From: Acetobacteraceae bacterium
Lineage (GTDB): Bacteria > Pseudomonadota > Alphaproteobacteria > Acetobacterales > Acetobacteraceae
DNA: 20,254 bases
Direction of reading: 5' to 3'
Assembly: GCA_019689515.1 (NCBI GenBank)
Contig: JADGHI010000009.1
Span: forward strand, 1 to 20,254
This document shows, in pieces, positions 1 to 6,780 of this stretch (the stretch's first letter is position 1; every line of letters starts with the position of its first letter). The position numbers were made by a program, and so were the translations under genes. A model generated the notes under the pieces. That model had not been told where the DNA came from and did not search any database. It was given only the letters and a program-made list of their open reading frames with translations.

Positions 1-250
1 ACCCGGCACCGATCGCCCCGGCCGCACCGGCGCGGTTCTCGACCACGATCGGCTGGCCGAGGAACTCGCTCATCGGCCCGCCGATCAGCCGGGCGGTGGT
101 ATCGGTGCCGCCGCCCGGCGGATAGGGAGAGATGATGCGGATCGGCCGGTTCGGGAAACCGGCCGACTGCTGCGCGGCCGCGCGCCGCCATAGGGTGGGC
201 GCACAAGCGGCGCCCAACCCTGCGGCGGCAAGCGCGGCGCGCCGGCGCAT
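1..250 (-). CDS. Bug/TctC-family periplasmic binding protein, 3' part cut by window edge
   Basis: Only the first 83 residues are inside the window. The protein begins MRRRAALAAAGLGA, an arginine-rich leader with a short hydrophobic stretch, then a probable cleavage region near AAAQQ. The mature part opens with the family signature: FPNRPIRIISPYPPGGGTD (about residues 32-50), followed by the GQPIVVENRAGAAG segment that lines the carboxylate pocket. Such proteins deliver organic acids to tripartite tricarboxylate transporters or act as orphan receptors. The start codon overlaps the stop of the upstream ThDP enzyme by one base (TGATG), so translation is probably coupled and this is the last visible gene of the 4188-to-1 operon. 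The family is clear; the ligand is unknown. Confidence 0.9.
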   Translation of the reverse strand, partial: MRRRAALAAAGLGAACAPTLWRRAAAQQSAGFPNRPIRIISPYPPGGGTDTTARLIGGPMSEFLGQPIVVENRAGAAGAIGAG

Positions 251-1923
251 CAGGTGCGCGCGCCGCCGCGACGGCGCCAAGCGCTCATCTGGTCGGCCGA
301 GGCGTGCACATGCACCACCACCGGCCGGTCCTTGATGGAGAAGGCGCGCGCGATGCCCGCCTCGACATCGGCCTCGGTGCGGATGGTGATGCCCTCGGCG
401 CCGAAGCTGCGCGCCCAGTCGGCGAAGTCCGGGTTCCGGAGGCTGGTCGCCGCAGCGTAGGGCCGGTTCGGGTAGCGCACCTCGTGGTGCATGCCGATCG
501 TGCCGTACATCCGGTTGTCGGAGACGATGATGATCGGCGCGGTCTCATAGAGGCGCGCGGTGGCAAGCTCGTTGCCCGTCATCATCAGGCCGCCGTCGCC
601 GACGAAGGCCACCGCCTGCTTGCCGGGCCGGCGCAGCGTCGCCGCCACCGCCATCGGCACGCCCGCACCCATCGCGCCGACGACCGAGGCAAGGAACTGC
701 TGCCCCGGCCGGAAGCGCATGTAGCGGTGCATGAAGCTGGAGAAGTTGCCGGCATCCGAGGTGATCGCGGCATCGGGGGCGAGGTGCTTGTTAACCTCGC
801 AGACCACGGCGGCGAAGTTCACCCCGTCATGCGTCGCATCCCAGCGCGGCTCGAGCAGGCGGCGATGGATGACGTTCAGGCCCGAGACCCAAGCCTTCCG
901 CGCCTCGCTCACCTTCGGCGCCGGGCGGGCGAGCAGCGCGCGAATCACCGCATGCGGGCTCGCCGCGATGCCGAGCTCGGGGCGCCAGACGCGGCCGACC
1001 TCGTTCGGGTCGGGCCAGACATGGACCAGCGGGATCTGCGGCTCCGGCGCGGTCGGGAAGGTGTAGCTCTGGCTGACGGTGTCCGTGATGCGCTCGCCGA
1101 TCGAGACCAGGAGGTCGGCGCGCTTCATCTCGTCGAGCAGCTCCTTGGGCACGCGGATGCCCATGTAGCCGCCGTAGTTCGGATGGTCGCTGTCGAACAC
1201 ATGCGGGCGCCGGTGCGTCGGGCAGATCGGCAGCCCCCAGGTCTCGGCCAGCTGCGCGAGGTCCGCCGAGGCCGCCTCGCCCTCCAGCGCCAGCGCGCCG
1301 CCCACGAGCACCAGCGGCCGCTCCGCCTTGGCGAGCATCGCGGCAAGCCGGTCAGCGTCCTCGGTGGTCGGCCCGGCGCTCACGCGCGGGCGCGGCTTGG
1401 CGACCGGCGCGTCGGTCTGCTCGTCGAACAGATCCTCCGGCAGGATCACCGCGACCGGGCCCTGCGTGCCACTCTCGGCGATGTGGAAGGCGCGGGCGAT
1501 GGCCTCGCTCGCCTGTTCCGGCTCGTTGACCTCGATGACCGCCTTGGTGACGTCGCAGAGCAGGCGGCCGTAATGCTGCTCCTGCAGCGCCATCCGGCCG
1601 AAATCCTTGCGCTCCACCTGGCCAATCAGCGCGACCATCGGCGTCGCGTCGTGGTAGGCGGTGTGGAATGCGACCATCGCATTCGCGAGGCCGGGGCCGC
1701 GCGAGACCAGCAGCACGCCGGCGCGGCCGTTGTTCATCCGCCCGTCGGCGACCGCCATGAAGCCGGCGCCGCCCTCGTGCCGGCAGACGATCAGGCGGAT
1801 GCCGGCCACGTCGGTCAGCGCGTCGGTCAGGCCGAGATAGCTCTCGCCCGGAACGCAGAAGATCGTGTCAACGCCATGCGCTGCGAGGCTATCGGCCAGC
1901 AGGCGGCCTACGGTGCGGCTCAT
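250..1923 (-). CDS. ThDP-dependent acetolactate synthase-like enzyme (decarboxylase/carboligase family)
   Basis: A 557-residue protein, full length for the acetolactate synthase/benzoylformate decarboxylase superfamily. The N-terminal pyrimidine-binding domain carries the cofactor-activating glutamate, E50 in CRHEGGAGFMA. The central domain (about 190-330) is the nucleotide-type domain, and the C-terminal pyrophosphate domain has the ThDP motif GDG at 442-444 ending in N470 (VSDN). The chosen ATG has AAGGAAA about 9 nt upstream; a longer reading in the same frame would run back into the Bug gene and lacks family similarity. It lies 38 nt after a Bug gene and overlaps the next Bug gene by one base. 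Members decarboxylate 2-oxo acids or join them to aldehydes. The actual substrate cannot be read from the sequence; it is probably not the housekeeping IlvB, because no small regulatory subunit gene is adjacent. Confidence 0.85.
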   Translation of the reverse strand: MSRTVGRLLADSLAAHGVDTIFCVPGESYLGLTDALTDVAGIRLIVCRHEGGAGFMAVADGRMNNGRAGVLLVSRGPGLANAMVAFHTAYHDATPMVALIGQVERKDFGRMALQEQHYGRLLCDVTKAVIEVNEPEQASEAIARAFHIAESGTQGPVAVILPEDLFDEQTDAPVAKPRPRVSAGPTTEDADRLAAMLAKAERPLVLVGGALALEGEAASADLAQLAETWGLPICPTHRRPHVFDSDHPNYGGYMGIRVPKELLDEMKRADLLVSIGERITDTVSQSYTFPTAPEPQIPLVHVWPDPNEVGRVWRPELGIAASPHAVIRALLARPAPKVSEARKAWVSGLNVIHRRLLEPRWDATHDGVNFAAVVCEVNKHLAPDAAITSDAGNFSSFMHRYMRFRPGQQFLASVVGAMGAGVPMAVAATLRRPGKQAVAFVGDGGLMMTGNELATARLYETAPIIIVSDNRMYGTIGMHHEVRYPNRPYAAATSLRNPDFADWARSFGAEGITIRTEADVEAGIARAFSIKDRPVVVHVHASADQMSAWRRRGGART

Positions 1924-1961
1924 CGGCTTGCTTTCCTTCGTGCTTCTTTCGTCGGAGGGGT

Positions 1962-2972
1962 TCAGTCGGTCTGGATGCCGGCTTCGGCCACCAGGCGCTG
2001 CCAGCGCGGCATCTCCTCGGCGGCACGGGCGGCGAGCGCGTCGGGCGGGGTCATGAGCGGCGGCGCGCCCAGGGAGAGGAAACGGTCGCGCACCGCCGGC
2101 ACATCGCGCATCGCCGCCAGCTCCGCCGAGATCCGATCGAGGATCGGCTTCGGCAAGCGAGGCGGCGCCCACATGGCGAACCACAGCGGCACGGCGTAGC
2201 CCTGCACCGTCTCGCCGATCGTCGGCACCTCCGGCAGCACCTCGGAGCGCCGGCCGGTAGTGACGGCGAGCAGCTTGACGCGGCCCTCGCGGTAGTGTCC
2301 CAGCGCCTCGACAATGCCGGCGATGGCGAGGTTCACCTCACCCGCGATCACGGCGGTCACGGACTGCGCCGTGCTGCGGTAGGGCACGTGCACCATCTCG
2401 GTCTTCGCCATTGCGCCGAGCATGGCAAGCGCGAGGTGGTTGGCGCTGCCGACGCCGCTGGTGGCAACCGTGACGCTCCCGGGATTGCGGCGCGCCGTGG
2501 CGAGCGCCTCGGCCATGCTGCCGAAGCCGGGCGCGCCGGGCCGGGCCACGACGGTCATCGGCACGTCGGTCACGAGGCTTACCGGCGTAAGGTCGCGGCG
2601 CGGGTCAATCGCCTGCCGCGGGTTCAGCGCCGGCGCGATGGTGACGGCGGAACTGTGGAAGAGAAAGGTGTAGCCGTCTGGCGCCGATTGGGAGACGAGG
2701 AGCGTGCCCGTGCTGCCGCCCGCGCCGGGGCGGTTCTCGACGACGAAGGGCTGGCCGAGGCGTTCCCGCAGCCGCTCGCCGACGATGCGCGCCATCACGT
2801 CGTTCGGGCCGCCCGCCCCGAACGGGACGACGATGCGCACGGCGCGGTTTGGCCAGTCCGACCCCTGGGAGGCCGGAGCCTGCGCCCGCGCCGGGAAGGC
2901 AGCGGCGGCAGTAGAAGCACCAGCGGCGGCCGCCAGGAGGACGTTGCGACGGCCGGTCACGACAATTGTCAT
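1962..2972 (-). CDS. Bug/TctC-family periplasmic binding protein
   Basis: A 336-residue extracytoplasmic solute receptor. The leader (MTIVVTGRRNVLLAAAAGAS to about ARAQA) has paired arginines before a hydrophobic core, Tat-like in appearance, and no lipobox cysteine. Family landmarks follow: WPNRAVRIVVPFGAGGPND near residues 40-58, GQPFVVENRPGAGG near 73-86, the TSGVGSANHLA segment mid-protein and MVHVPYRSTAQS. The start overlaps the stop of the upstream Bug gene as ATGA. It is clearly similar along its whole length to that neighbour (shared GERLRERLGQPF, LTPVSLVT, TSGVGS.NHL and VAEAGI near the C-terminus), so the two are tandem paralogues. It probably binds a carboxylate handled by the downstream ThDP enzyme; no membrane transporter gene is present in the window. 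Confidence 0.92.
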   Translation of the reverse strand: MTIVVTGRRNVLLAAAAGASTAAAAFPARAQAPASQGSDWPNRAVRIVVPFGAGGPNDVMARIVGERLRERLGQPFVVENRPGAGGSTGTLLVSQSAPDGYTFLFHSSAVTIAPALNPRQAIDPRRDLTPVSLVTDVPMTVVARPGAPGFGSMAEALATARRNPGSVTVATSGVGSANHLALAMLGAMAKTEMVHVPYRSTAQSVTAVIAGEVNLAIAGIVEALGHYREGRVKLLAVTTGRRSEVLPEVPTIGETVQGYAVPLWFAMWAPPRLPKPILDRISAELAAMRDVPAVRDRFLSLGAPPLMTPPDALAARAAEEMPRWQRLVAEAGIQTD

Positions 2973-3937
2973 TCAGAACGAATCCCTGCTTCAGCAACAA
3001 CGCGGCGCCATTTTGGCACATCCTCGGTGAGCCGCGCGGTGAGGGCCTCGGGGCCGAGGAACAGCGGTTCCGTGCCGACGGAGTGGAACCGCTCTCGGAT
3101 CTCCGGCACATCGCGCAACGCCTGGAGCTCGCGGACGAAGCGCGTGACGATCGACGCCGGGAGGCCGCGCGGCCCCGCGAGCGCGTACCAGTTCGGCGCG
3201 TGGTATCCTTCTACCAGTTCGCCCGCTGCCGGGACGTCGGGGAGCTGGGCGATCCGCTGCGGCGTCGTCACCGCGAGGATGCGCACCCGCCCATCGCGCC
3301 AGTGCGGCATCACCTCCACCGTGCTGGCGAAGACCATGTCCACGTCGCCGGCGTACATCGCATTCATCGCCACGGCGGCACCGCGGTAAGGCACATGGAG
3401 GATGTCGAGCCGCCCCGTGGAGGCGAACAGCGCACCGGAGAGGTGGTTGCTCGATCCGACCCCGCTGGTTCCGTAGGTCACGCGGCCGGGATGGGCACGC
3501 GCCTCGGCCAGCAGATCGGCGAGGCTGCGGAATCGAGAGTCGGCACGCACCGCGATCGCCGTCGGCACCTCCGTGACCAGGCTGACCGGCGTGAGGTCCG
3601 TGATTGGGTCGAAACCCTGGTTCGGGTGAATCGCCGGGTTGATCGCGAGCGAGGAGGACGTGAGCAGGAAGATCGTGCCATCCGGCGGGGACTCCGCGAC
3701 TGCCCGCGCGCCGACGCTGCCGCCCGCACCGGGGCGCGTCTCGATGATGAAGGGCTGGCCGAGGCGTTCGCGCAGTCGCTCCCCGATCACGCGTCCGGTC
3801 GTGTCGATCGGCCCGCCCGGAGCAAAGGGAACGATGATGCGAACGGGGCGCGTCGGCCAGGCCTCCTGGGCGCGAGAGGCGCATGGCGCGAAGGGCGTGA
3901 GGATGGCGAGGCCAAGCGCGGCGCGGCGGGTGGTCAT
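2969..3937 (-). CDS. Bug/TctC-family periplasmic binding protein
   Basis: A 322-residue receptor starting MTTRRAALGLAI, with a Tat-like RR leader ending near SRAQE. The signature stretch WPTRPVRIIVPFAPGGPID and the pocket segment GQPFIIETRPGAGG are present, as are TSGVGSSNHL and ILHVPYRGAA. The ATG at 3937 is preferred over an in-frame TTG 12 nt upstream because GAGGCG sits 6 nt before the ATG, while the TTG has no ribosome-binding site. That Shine-Dalgarno begins inside the TGA stop of the upstream aldolase remnant, so the two were built for coupled translation. The 3' end overlaps the next Bug gene by 4 nt (ATGA). Ligand unknown. Confidence 0.92.
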   Translation of the reverse strand: MTTRRAALGLAILTPFAPCASRAQEAWPTRPVRIIVPFAPGGPIDTTGRVIGERLRERLGQPFIIETRPGAGGSVGARAVAESPPDGTIFLLTSSSLAINPAIHPNQGFDPITDLTPVSLVTEVPTAIAVRADSRFRSLADLLAEARAHPGRVTYGTSGVGSSNHLSGALFASTGRLDILHVPYRGAAVAMNAMYAGDVDMVFASTVEVMPHWRDGRVRILAVTTPQRIAQLPDVPAAGELVEGYHAPNWYALAGPRGLPASIVTRFVRELQALRDVPEIRERFHSVGTEPLFLGPEALTARLTEDVPKWRRVVAEAGIRSE

Positions 3938-3945
3938 GGGTCGCC

Positions 3946-4188
3946 TCAATCGCGGAAGGAGGGATCAGCGGTGCCGGGATTGTGCAACGGCGCCGACCAG
4001 TCGAGCGGTCCGTGGCCGAAGGAAGCCGGTGCGCCGTACGCCGCACAGGACCTCGCCGCTACCTCCCCGGAAAGCAGGTTCAGCGCCGCATTCCAGGCCA
4101 TGGCGGCGAGATCCACCCGGGCCTGCCACGCTGCGTCGCCCACCGAGCCGCGGATCGGGGCGATCCGCAGGGGGGAGGTATCGGTCAT
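3946..4188 (-). pseudogene. Internally deleted class II aldolase/adducin-family remnant
   Basis: An 80-residue reading frame with a good ribosome-binding site (GAGGAG about 8 nt before the ATG). Its first ~27 residues, ending DAAWQARVDLAA, match the usual amino end of class II aldolase-family proteins (family consensus from memory: EW..RVDLAA.YRL). Its last ~50 residues resemble the usual carboxyl end of the same family: EVAARSCAAYG, then DWSAPL and the terminal DPSFRD, compared with DWPALL...DPSYRD. The roughly 180-190 residues between, which would hold the zinc-binding histidines and catalytic acid, are missing, so the joint is an in-frame deletion. It is the first gene of the minus-strand operon. 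It cannot be catalytic, but its translation may still feed the following Bug gene. The family assignment rests on short termini; an unrelated small protein is the alternative. Confidence 0.55.
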
Positions 4189-4249
4189 CGAGGTGCGCTC
4201 CTCAGGTCCGGTGGCTCTGCTTGGTCAGGCGACCGCCCGGATTGCCCCT

Positions 4250-4278
4250 ACGATCCAATGTCCGGCGACGAAGGGCAA
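4250..4278 (-). promoter_or_regulatory. Candidate promoter of the minus-strand Bug/ThDP operon
   Basis: Reading the minus strand, TTGCCC (4278-4273) and GATCGT (4255-4250) are separated by 17 nt, matching the sigma-70 consensus at 4/6 and 3/6 positions. Predicted transcription would begin about 55 nt before the ATG at 4188. A dyad ATTG-N11-CAAT (4241-4259) overlaps the -10 box and could be an operator. Weak consensus matching only. Confidence 0.3.
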
Positions 4279-4306
4279 GACGGGGTGGCTTCGATGGCGG
4301 TGGGAG

Positions 4307-4334
4307 GTGACTGCATCTGCGCGCCCGCTATGGT
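4307..4334 (+). promoter_or_regulatory. Candidate promoter for the dehydratase/CoA-transferase operon
   Basis: GTGACT and TATGGT are 16 nt apart (4/6 and 4/6 consensus matches), placing a start site about 34 nt before the ATG at 4375. It lies in the 186-bp divergent gap next to the candidate minus-strand promoter. Supported only by motif and position. Confidence 0.3.
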
Positions 4335-4374
4335 GCCCTCCCACGCGACAACGCAGGAAAGGAACAGGAACGCC

Positions 4375-5256
4375 ATGGGCGAAGGCGGAGCGGACGAACT
4401 TGCGAGCTGGATCGGCCGGGCGCGTGAGGTGGAGGACGAGCTGACCGCCCCCGCCATGCGCCGCCTCGCCGCGCTGCTGGACCGCGAGGGCGTTCCGCTG
4501 GCACACGGCACGCCGGTGCCGCCCCACTGGATCGCGGTGCTGTTCGACGACGCGGCGCCGCAGAGCCGGCTCGGTCCGGACGGCATCGCGCTGAAGGGCG
4601 AGTTCCTTCCGCCCGTGCCGCTGCCGCGGCGGATGCTCGCCGGCCGGCGGCTGAACTTCCACGACACGCCGCCGCGGATCGGGGATGCGCTCGTCCGCCG
4701 CTCCGAGATCGCCGCGATCACGCCGAAGGAGGGGCGTACCGGGCGCCTGGTCTTCGTGACGGTGCGGCACACGATCCGCGGCCCCGCCGGCGTTGTCGCA
4801 GTGGAGGAGCAGGACATCGTCTATCGTGAGGCAGCGACCGCCGCACCCGCCGGCAAGCCCACCGGCGCGGGCGGCGCCAAGGTCGAGGACCGGCCCGAAG
4901 CGGCCTGGAAGGAGGACTTCGCGACCGATCCGGTGATGCTCTTCCGCTACTCGGCACTCGGCTACAACGGCCACCGCATCCACTACGACCTGGCCTATGC
5001 GCGCGACGTCGAGGGCTATCCCGGCCTCGTCGTGAATGGTGGCCTCAGTACACTGATGCTGATCGAGGCCGGGCTGCGCCGCACCGGCGCTGCGGCGCTG
5101 CGGCGCTACGCCGCGCGCACCCTGAAGCCGCTGATCTGCGGCCGGCCGGCGAGGCTCTGCGGCACGGCGCCGGATGGGCGCGGCGCCGCGTTCCTCTGGG
5201 TCGAGGACGACACCGGCGCGACGGCACTGCGCCTCGAGGTGGAGTACGCGGCATGA
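4375..5256 (+). CDS. FAS1-like dehydratase / mesaconyl-C4-CoA hydratase-type protein
   Basis: A 293-residue double hot-dog protein. The amino half begins SWIGRAREVEDELT (11-24) and contains FLPPVPLPRRMLAGRRLNF (77-95), both typical of the FAS1-like dehydratase domain. The carboxyl half holds GYNGHRIHYDLAYARDVEGY (196-215), the MaoC-type active-site region, with H200, H203 and D205 near the expected catalytic positions. Characterised relatives hydrate mesaconyl-C4-CoA to citramalyl-CoA; others act in beta-oxidation-like steps. The ATG at 4375 follows AGGAAAGGAACAGGA, and the homology starts just after it. The last bases overlap the next start (ATGA), so it is co-translated with a CaiB-type CoA-transferase, the same enzyme pairing seen in mesaconate/citramalate CoA chemistry. 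The family is firm; the substrate is inference. Confidence 0.85.
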   Translation: MGEGGADELASWIGRAREVEDELTAPAMRRLAALLDREGVPLAHGTPVPPHWIAVLFDDAAPQSRLGPDGIALKGEFLPPVPLPRRMLAGRRLNFHDTPPRIGDALVRRSEIAAITPKEGRTGRLVFVTVRHTIRGPAGVVAVEEQDIVYREAATAAPAGKPTGAGGAKVEDRPEAAWKEDFATDPVMLFRYSALGYNGHRIHYDLAYARDVEGYPGLVVNGGLSTLMLIEAGLRRTGAAALRRYAARTLKPLICGRPARLCGTAPDGRGAAFLWVEDDTGATALRLEVEYAA

Positions 5257-6467
5257 GTGGCGGACCGCTCGCGGGCGTTCGTGTGCTCGACCTCTCCTCG
5301 GTCGTGGTCGGCCCGGTCTGCACCGGAGTCCTCGCCGAGCACGGCGCGGAGGTGATCAAGCTGGAGAGCCCGCCGGAGGGCGACCTGCTGCGCCGGCTCG
5401 GCGGCAAGGGGCGCAGCCCAGGGATGGCGGGGAAGTTCCTCAACTTCAACCGCGGCAAGCGCTCGCTCTGCCTCGACCTCAAGCACCCGCGCGGCGCCGC
5501 CGTGCTGCGGCGGCTGGCCGAGACGGTGGACGTGTTCGTGACCAATGTGCGGCCAGAGGCGCAGCGGCGCCTCGGCGTGGACGCGGAGACCCTGACGGCA
5601 GCGGCGCCGCGGCTGATCCACTGCTCGATCGTCGGCTTCGGCACGAAGGGCCCTTATGCGGGGCGCCCGGCCTACGACACGGTGATCCAGGGCGTCTCAG
5701 GCGTCGCCGCCTGCTTCGAGGCCTCGACCGGCGCGCCGCGCTACGTGCCAATGCTGATCGCCGACCACACGGTCGGGCTGATCGCCGCGCAGCTCATCGG
5801 CTTCGCGCTCTACCGCCGCGAGAAGACCGGGCGCGGCGAGGCGCTCGAAGTGCCGATGTTCGAGAACATGGCCGCCTATGTGCTGATGGAGCACCTCGGC
5901 GCCATGTCCTTCCGCCCCGCGATCGGCCCCTTCGGCGACCACCGCGTGCTGAGCCCGGAGGCGCGGCCCCTGCCGACCGCCGACGGCTACATCTGCCTCT
6001 CCGCCAACACCGACGCGCAGGCCCACGCCTTCTTCGACGCGATCGGCCGGCCGGAGCTCAAGACCGACCCGCGCTTTGCCACCGTCTCCGCGCGCACGGC
6101 GAACACCAAGGAGTACTTCGCGCTGCGCGCCGAGGCGCTGAAGGGCCGCACCACCGCCGAGTGGCTGGAGATCTTCGATCGGCTCGACGTGCCCGCGATG
6201 CCCTACAACACGATCGAATCGCTGCTGACCGATCCGCATCTCCGCGCCGTCGGCATGATTCGCGAGGAGGAGCACCCGACCGAGGGCCCGACCTGGGCGA
6301 TCGGCACGCCGAACCGCCTTTCCGGCGGCGAGGCACCGCTCGGTCGGCCGGCGCCGCGGCTCGGCGCCGACGGCGAGGCCGTGCTGCGCGAGGCGGGCAT
6401 CGCCGAGGAGGAGATCGCGGAACTGCGGGAAGCCGGCGCGCTGCGCGACGACTCGGCGGCAGCCTGA
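5253..6467 (+). CDS. Class III (CaiB/BaiF) CoA-transferase
   Basis: A 404-residue protein of normal length for formyl-CoA transferase relatives. It opens GPLAGVRVLDLSSVVVGPVC, the standard CaiB amino end, with GAEVIKLESPPEGD at 31-44 and NFNRGKRSLCLDLK at 64-77. D171 in LIADHTVGLIAAQ is at the position of the catalytic aspartate that forms the acyl anhydride, followed by TGRGEALEVPMFENMA. These enzymes move CoA between carboxylic acids in the cytoplasm. It overlaps the dehydratase gene by 4 nt, so the natural reading is activation of an unsaturated dicarboxylic acid as a CoA ester followed by hydration. Its nearest analogue by context is mesaconyl-CoA C1-C4 transferase or succinyl-CoA-dependent dicarboxylate CoA-transferase; the exact donor and acceptor are unknown. 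Confidence 0.9.
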   Translation: MSGGPLAGVRVLDLSSVVVGPVCTGVLAEHGAEVIKLESPPEGDLLRRLGGKGRSPGMAGKFLNFNRGKRSLCLDLKHPRGAAVLRRLAETVDVFVTNVRPEAQRRLGVDAETLTAAAPRLIHCSIVGFGTKGPYAGRPAYDTVIQGVSGVAACFEASTGAPRYVPMLIADHTVGLIAAQLIGFALYRREKTGRGEALEVPMFENMAAYVLMEHLGAMSFRPAIGPFGDHRVLSPEARPLPTADGYICLSANTDAQAHAFFDAIGRPELKTDPRFATVSARTANTKEYFALRAEALKGRTTAEWLEIFDRLDVPAMPYNTIESLLTDPHLRAVGMIREEEHPTEGPTWAIGTPNRLSGGEAPLGRPAPRLGADGEAVLREAGIAEEEIAELREAGALRDDSAAA

Positions 6468-6481
6468 CCGCCCCTGCCCCA

Positions 6482-6709
6482 CCGCCGGCCGGTCAGCAGG
6501 GAGCGCACCGGCCGGTCGGGCTGCGTGGTGACCAGGCCACGCGGGACCACGGCGCCGCGCCCGAACAGCTCGATGCGGAACACGCGCAGGAGGCGCGCGA
6601 GCACGATCGCCGCCTCCGTCACTGCGAAGTGCGCCCCGATACAGGCGCGCGGGCCGGTGCCGAAGGGCATTTAGGCAAAGCGGTCGGGAGGCGGCGCGCC
6701 GGGCACCAT
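6482..6709 (-). pseudogene. Decayed cytochrome P450 carboxyl-terminal fragment
   Basis: Reading the minus strand, MVPGAPPPDRFA, a TAA stop (6673-6671) and then MPFGTGPRACIGAHFAVTEA form an interrupted version of the P450 haem-binding region. The FGxGxRxCxG motif, with its cysteine, is intact. Intact P450s read DRFAYLPFG or DRFAYMPFG here, so the stop replaces the usual tyrosine codon. Homology continues through the last helix and strands (VLARLLRVFRIEL, then VTTQPDRPVR) and fades near 6482; the original stop codon is gone and the frame runs into the CoA-transferase gene. About 330 amino-terminal residues, including the I-helix and ExxR, are absent. It is a truncated non-functional relic lying antiparallel to its neighbours. 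Confidence 0.8.
6485..6515. terminator. Strong hairpin after the CoA-transferase gene
   Basis: A perfect 9-bp inverted repeat, CCGGCCGGT (6485-6493) and ACCGGCCGG (6507-6515), with a 13-nt loop, begins 18 nt after the CoA-transferase stop. There is no T-run, so it would act as a GC-rich or Rho-assisted terminator, or as a stabilising 3' structure. It is built from the tail of the P450 relic. Confidence 0.45.
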
Positions 6710-6725
6710 CGCCCGCGCCCCGCCC

Positions 6726-6754
6726 TTCACGGCAAGGCCCGCCGCTGCGACCAT
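6726..6754 (+). promoter_or_regulatory. Weak candidate promoter for the enolase-superfamily gene
   Basis: TTCACG and GACCAT are 17 nt apart, with 4/6 and 3/6 consensus matches, ending 27 nt before the GTG start at 6781. The same TTCACG -35 form occurs upstream of 9696 and 19232. Suggestive only. Confidence 0.22.
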
Positions 6755-6780
6755 GCCCTCGCGACCGGAGGAGAGCTCTC

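Noticed and set aside
304..2199. Very long open frame antisense to the ThDP enzyme
   Set aside because: It is a mirror of third-position GC bias: Arg/His/Gly/Ala-rich, no recognisable domain, and fully antisense to a gene with clear ThDP motifs.
6507..6516. CCGGCCGG copies near 6485 and 6507 as mobile-element ends
   Set aside because: Short self-palindromic GC repeats with no transposase between or beside them; a hairpin is the simpler reading.
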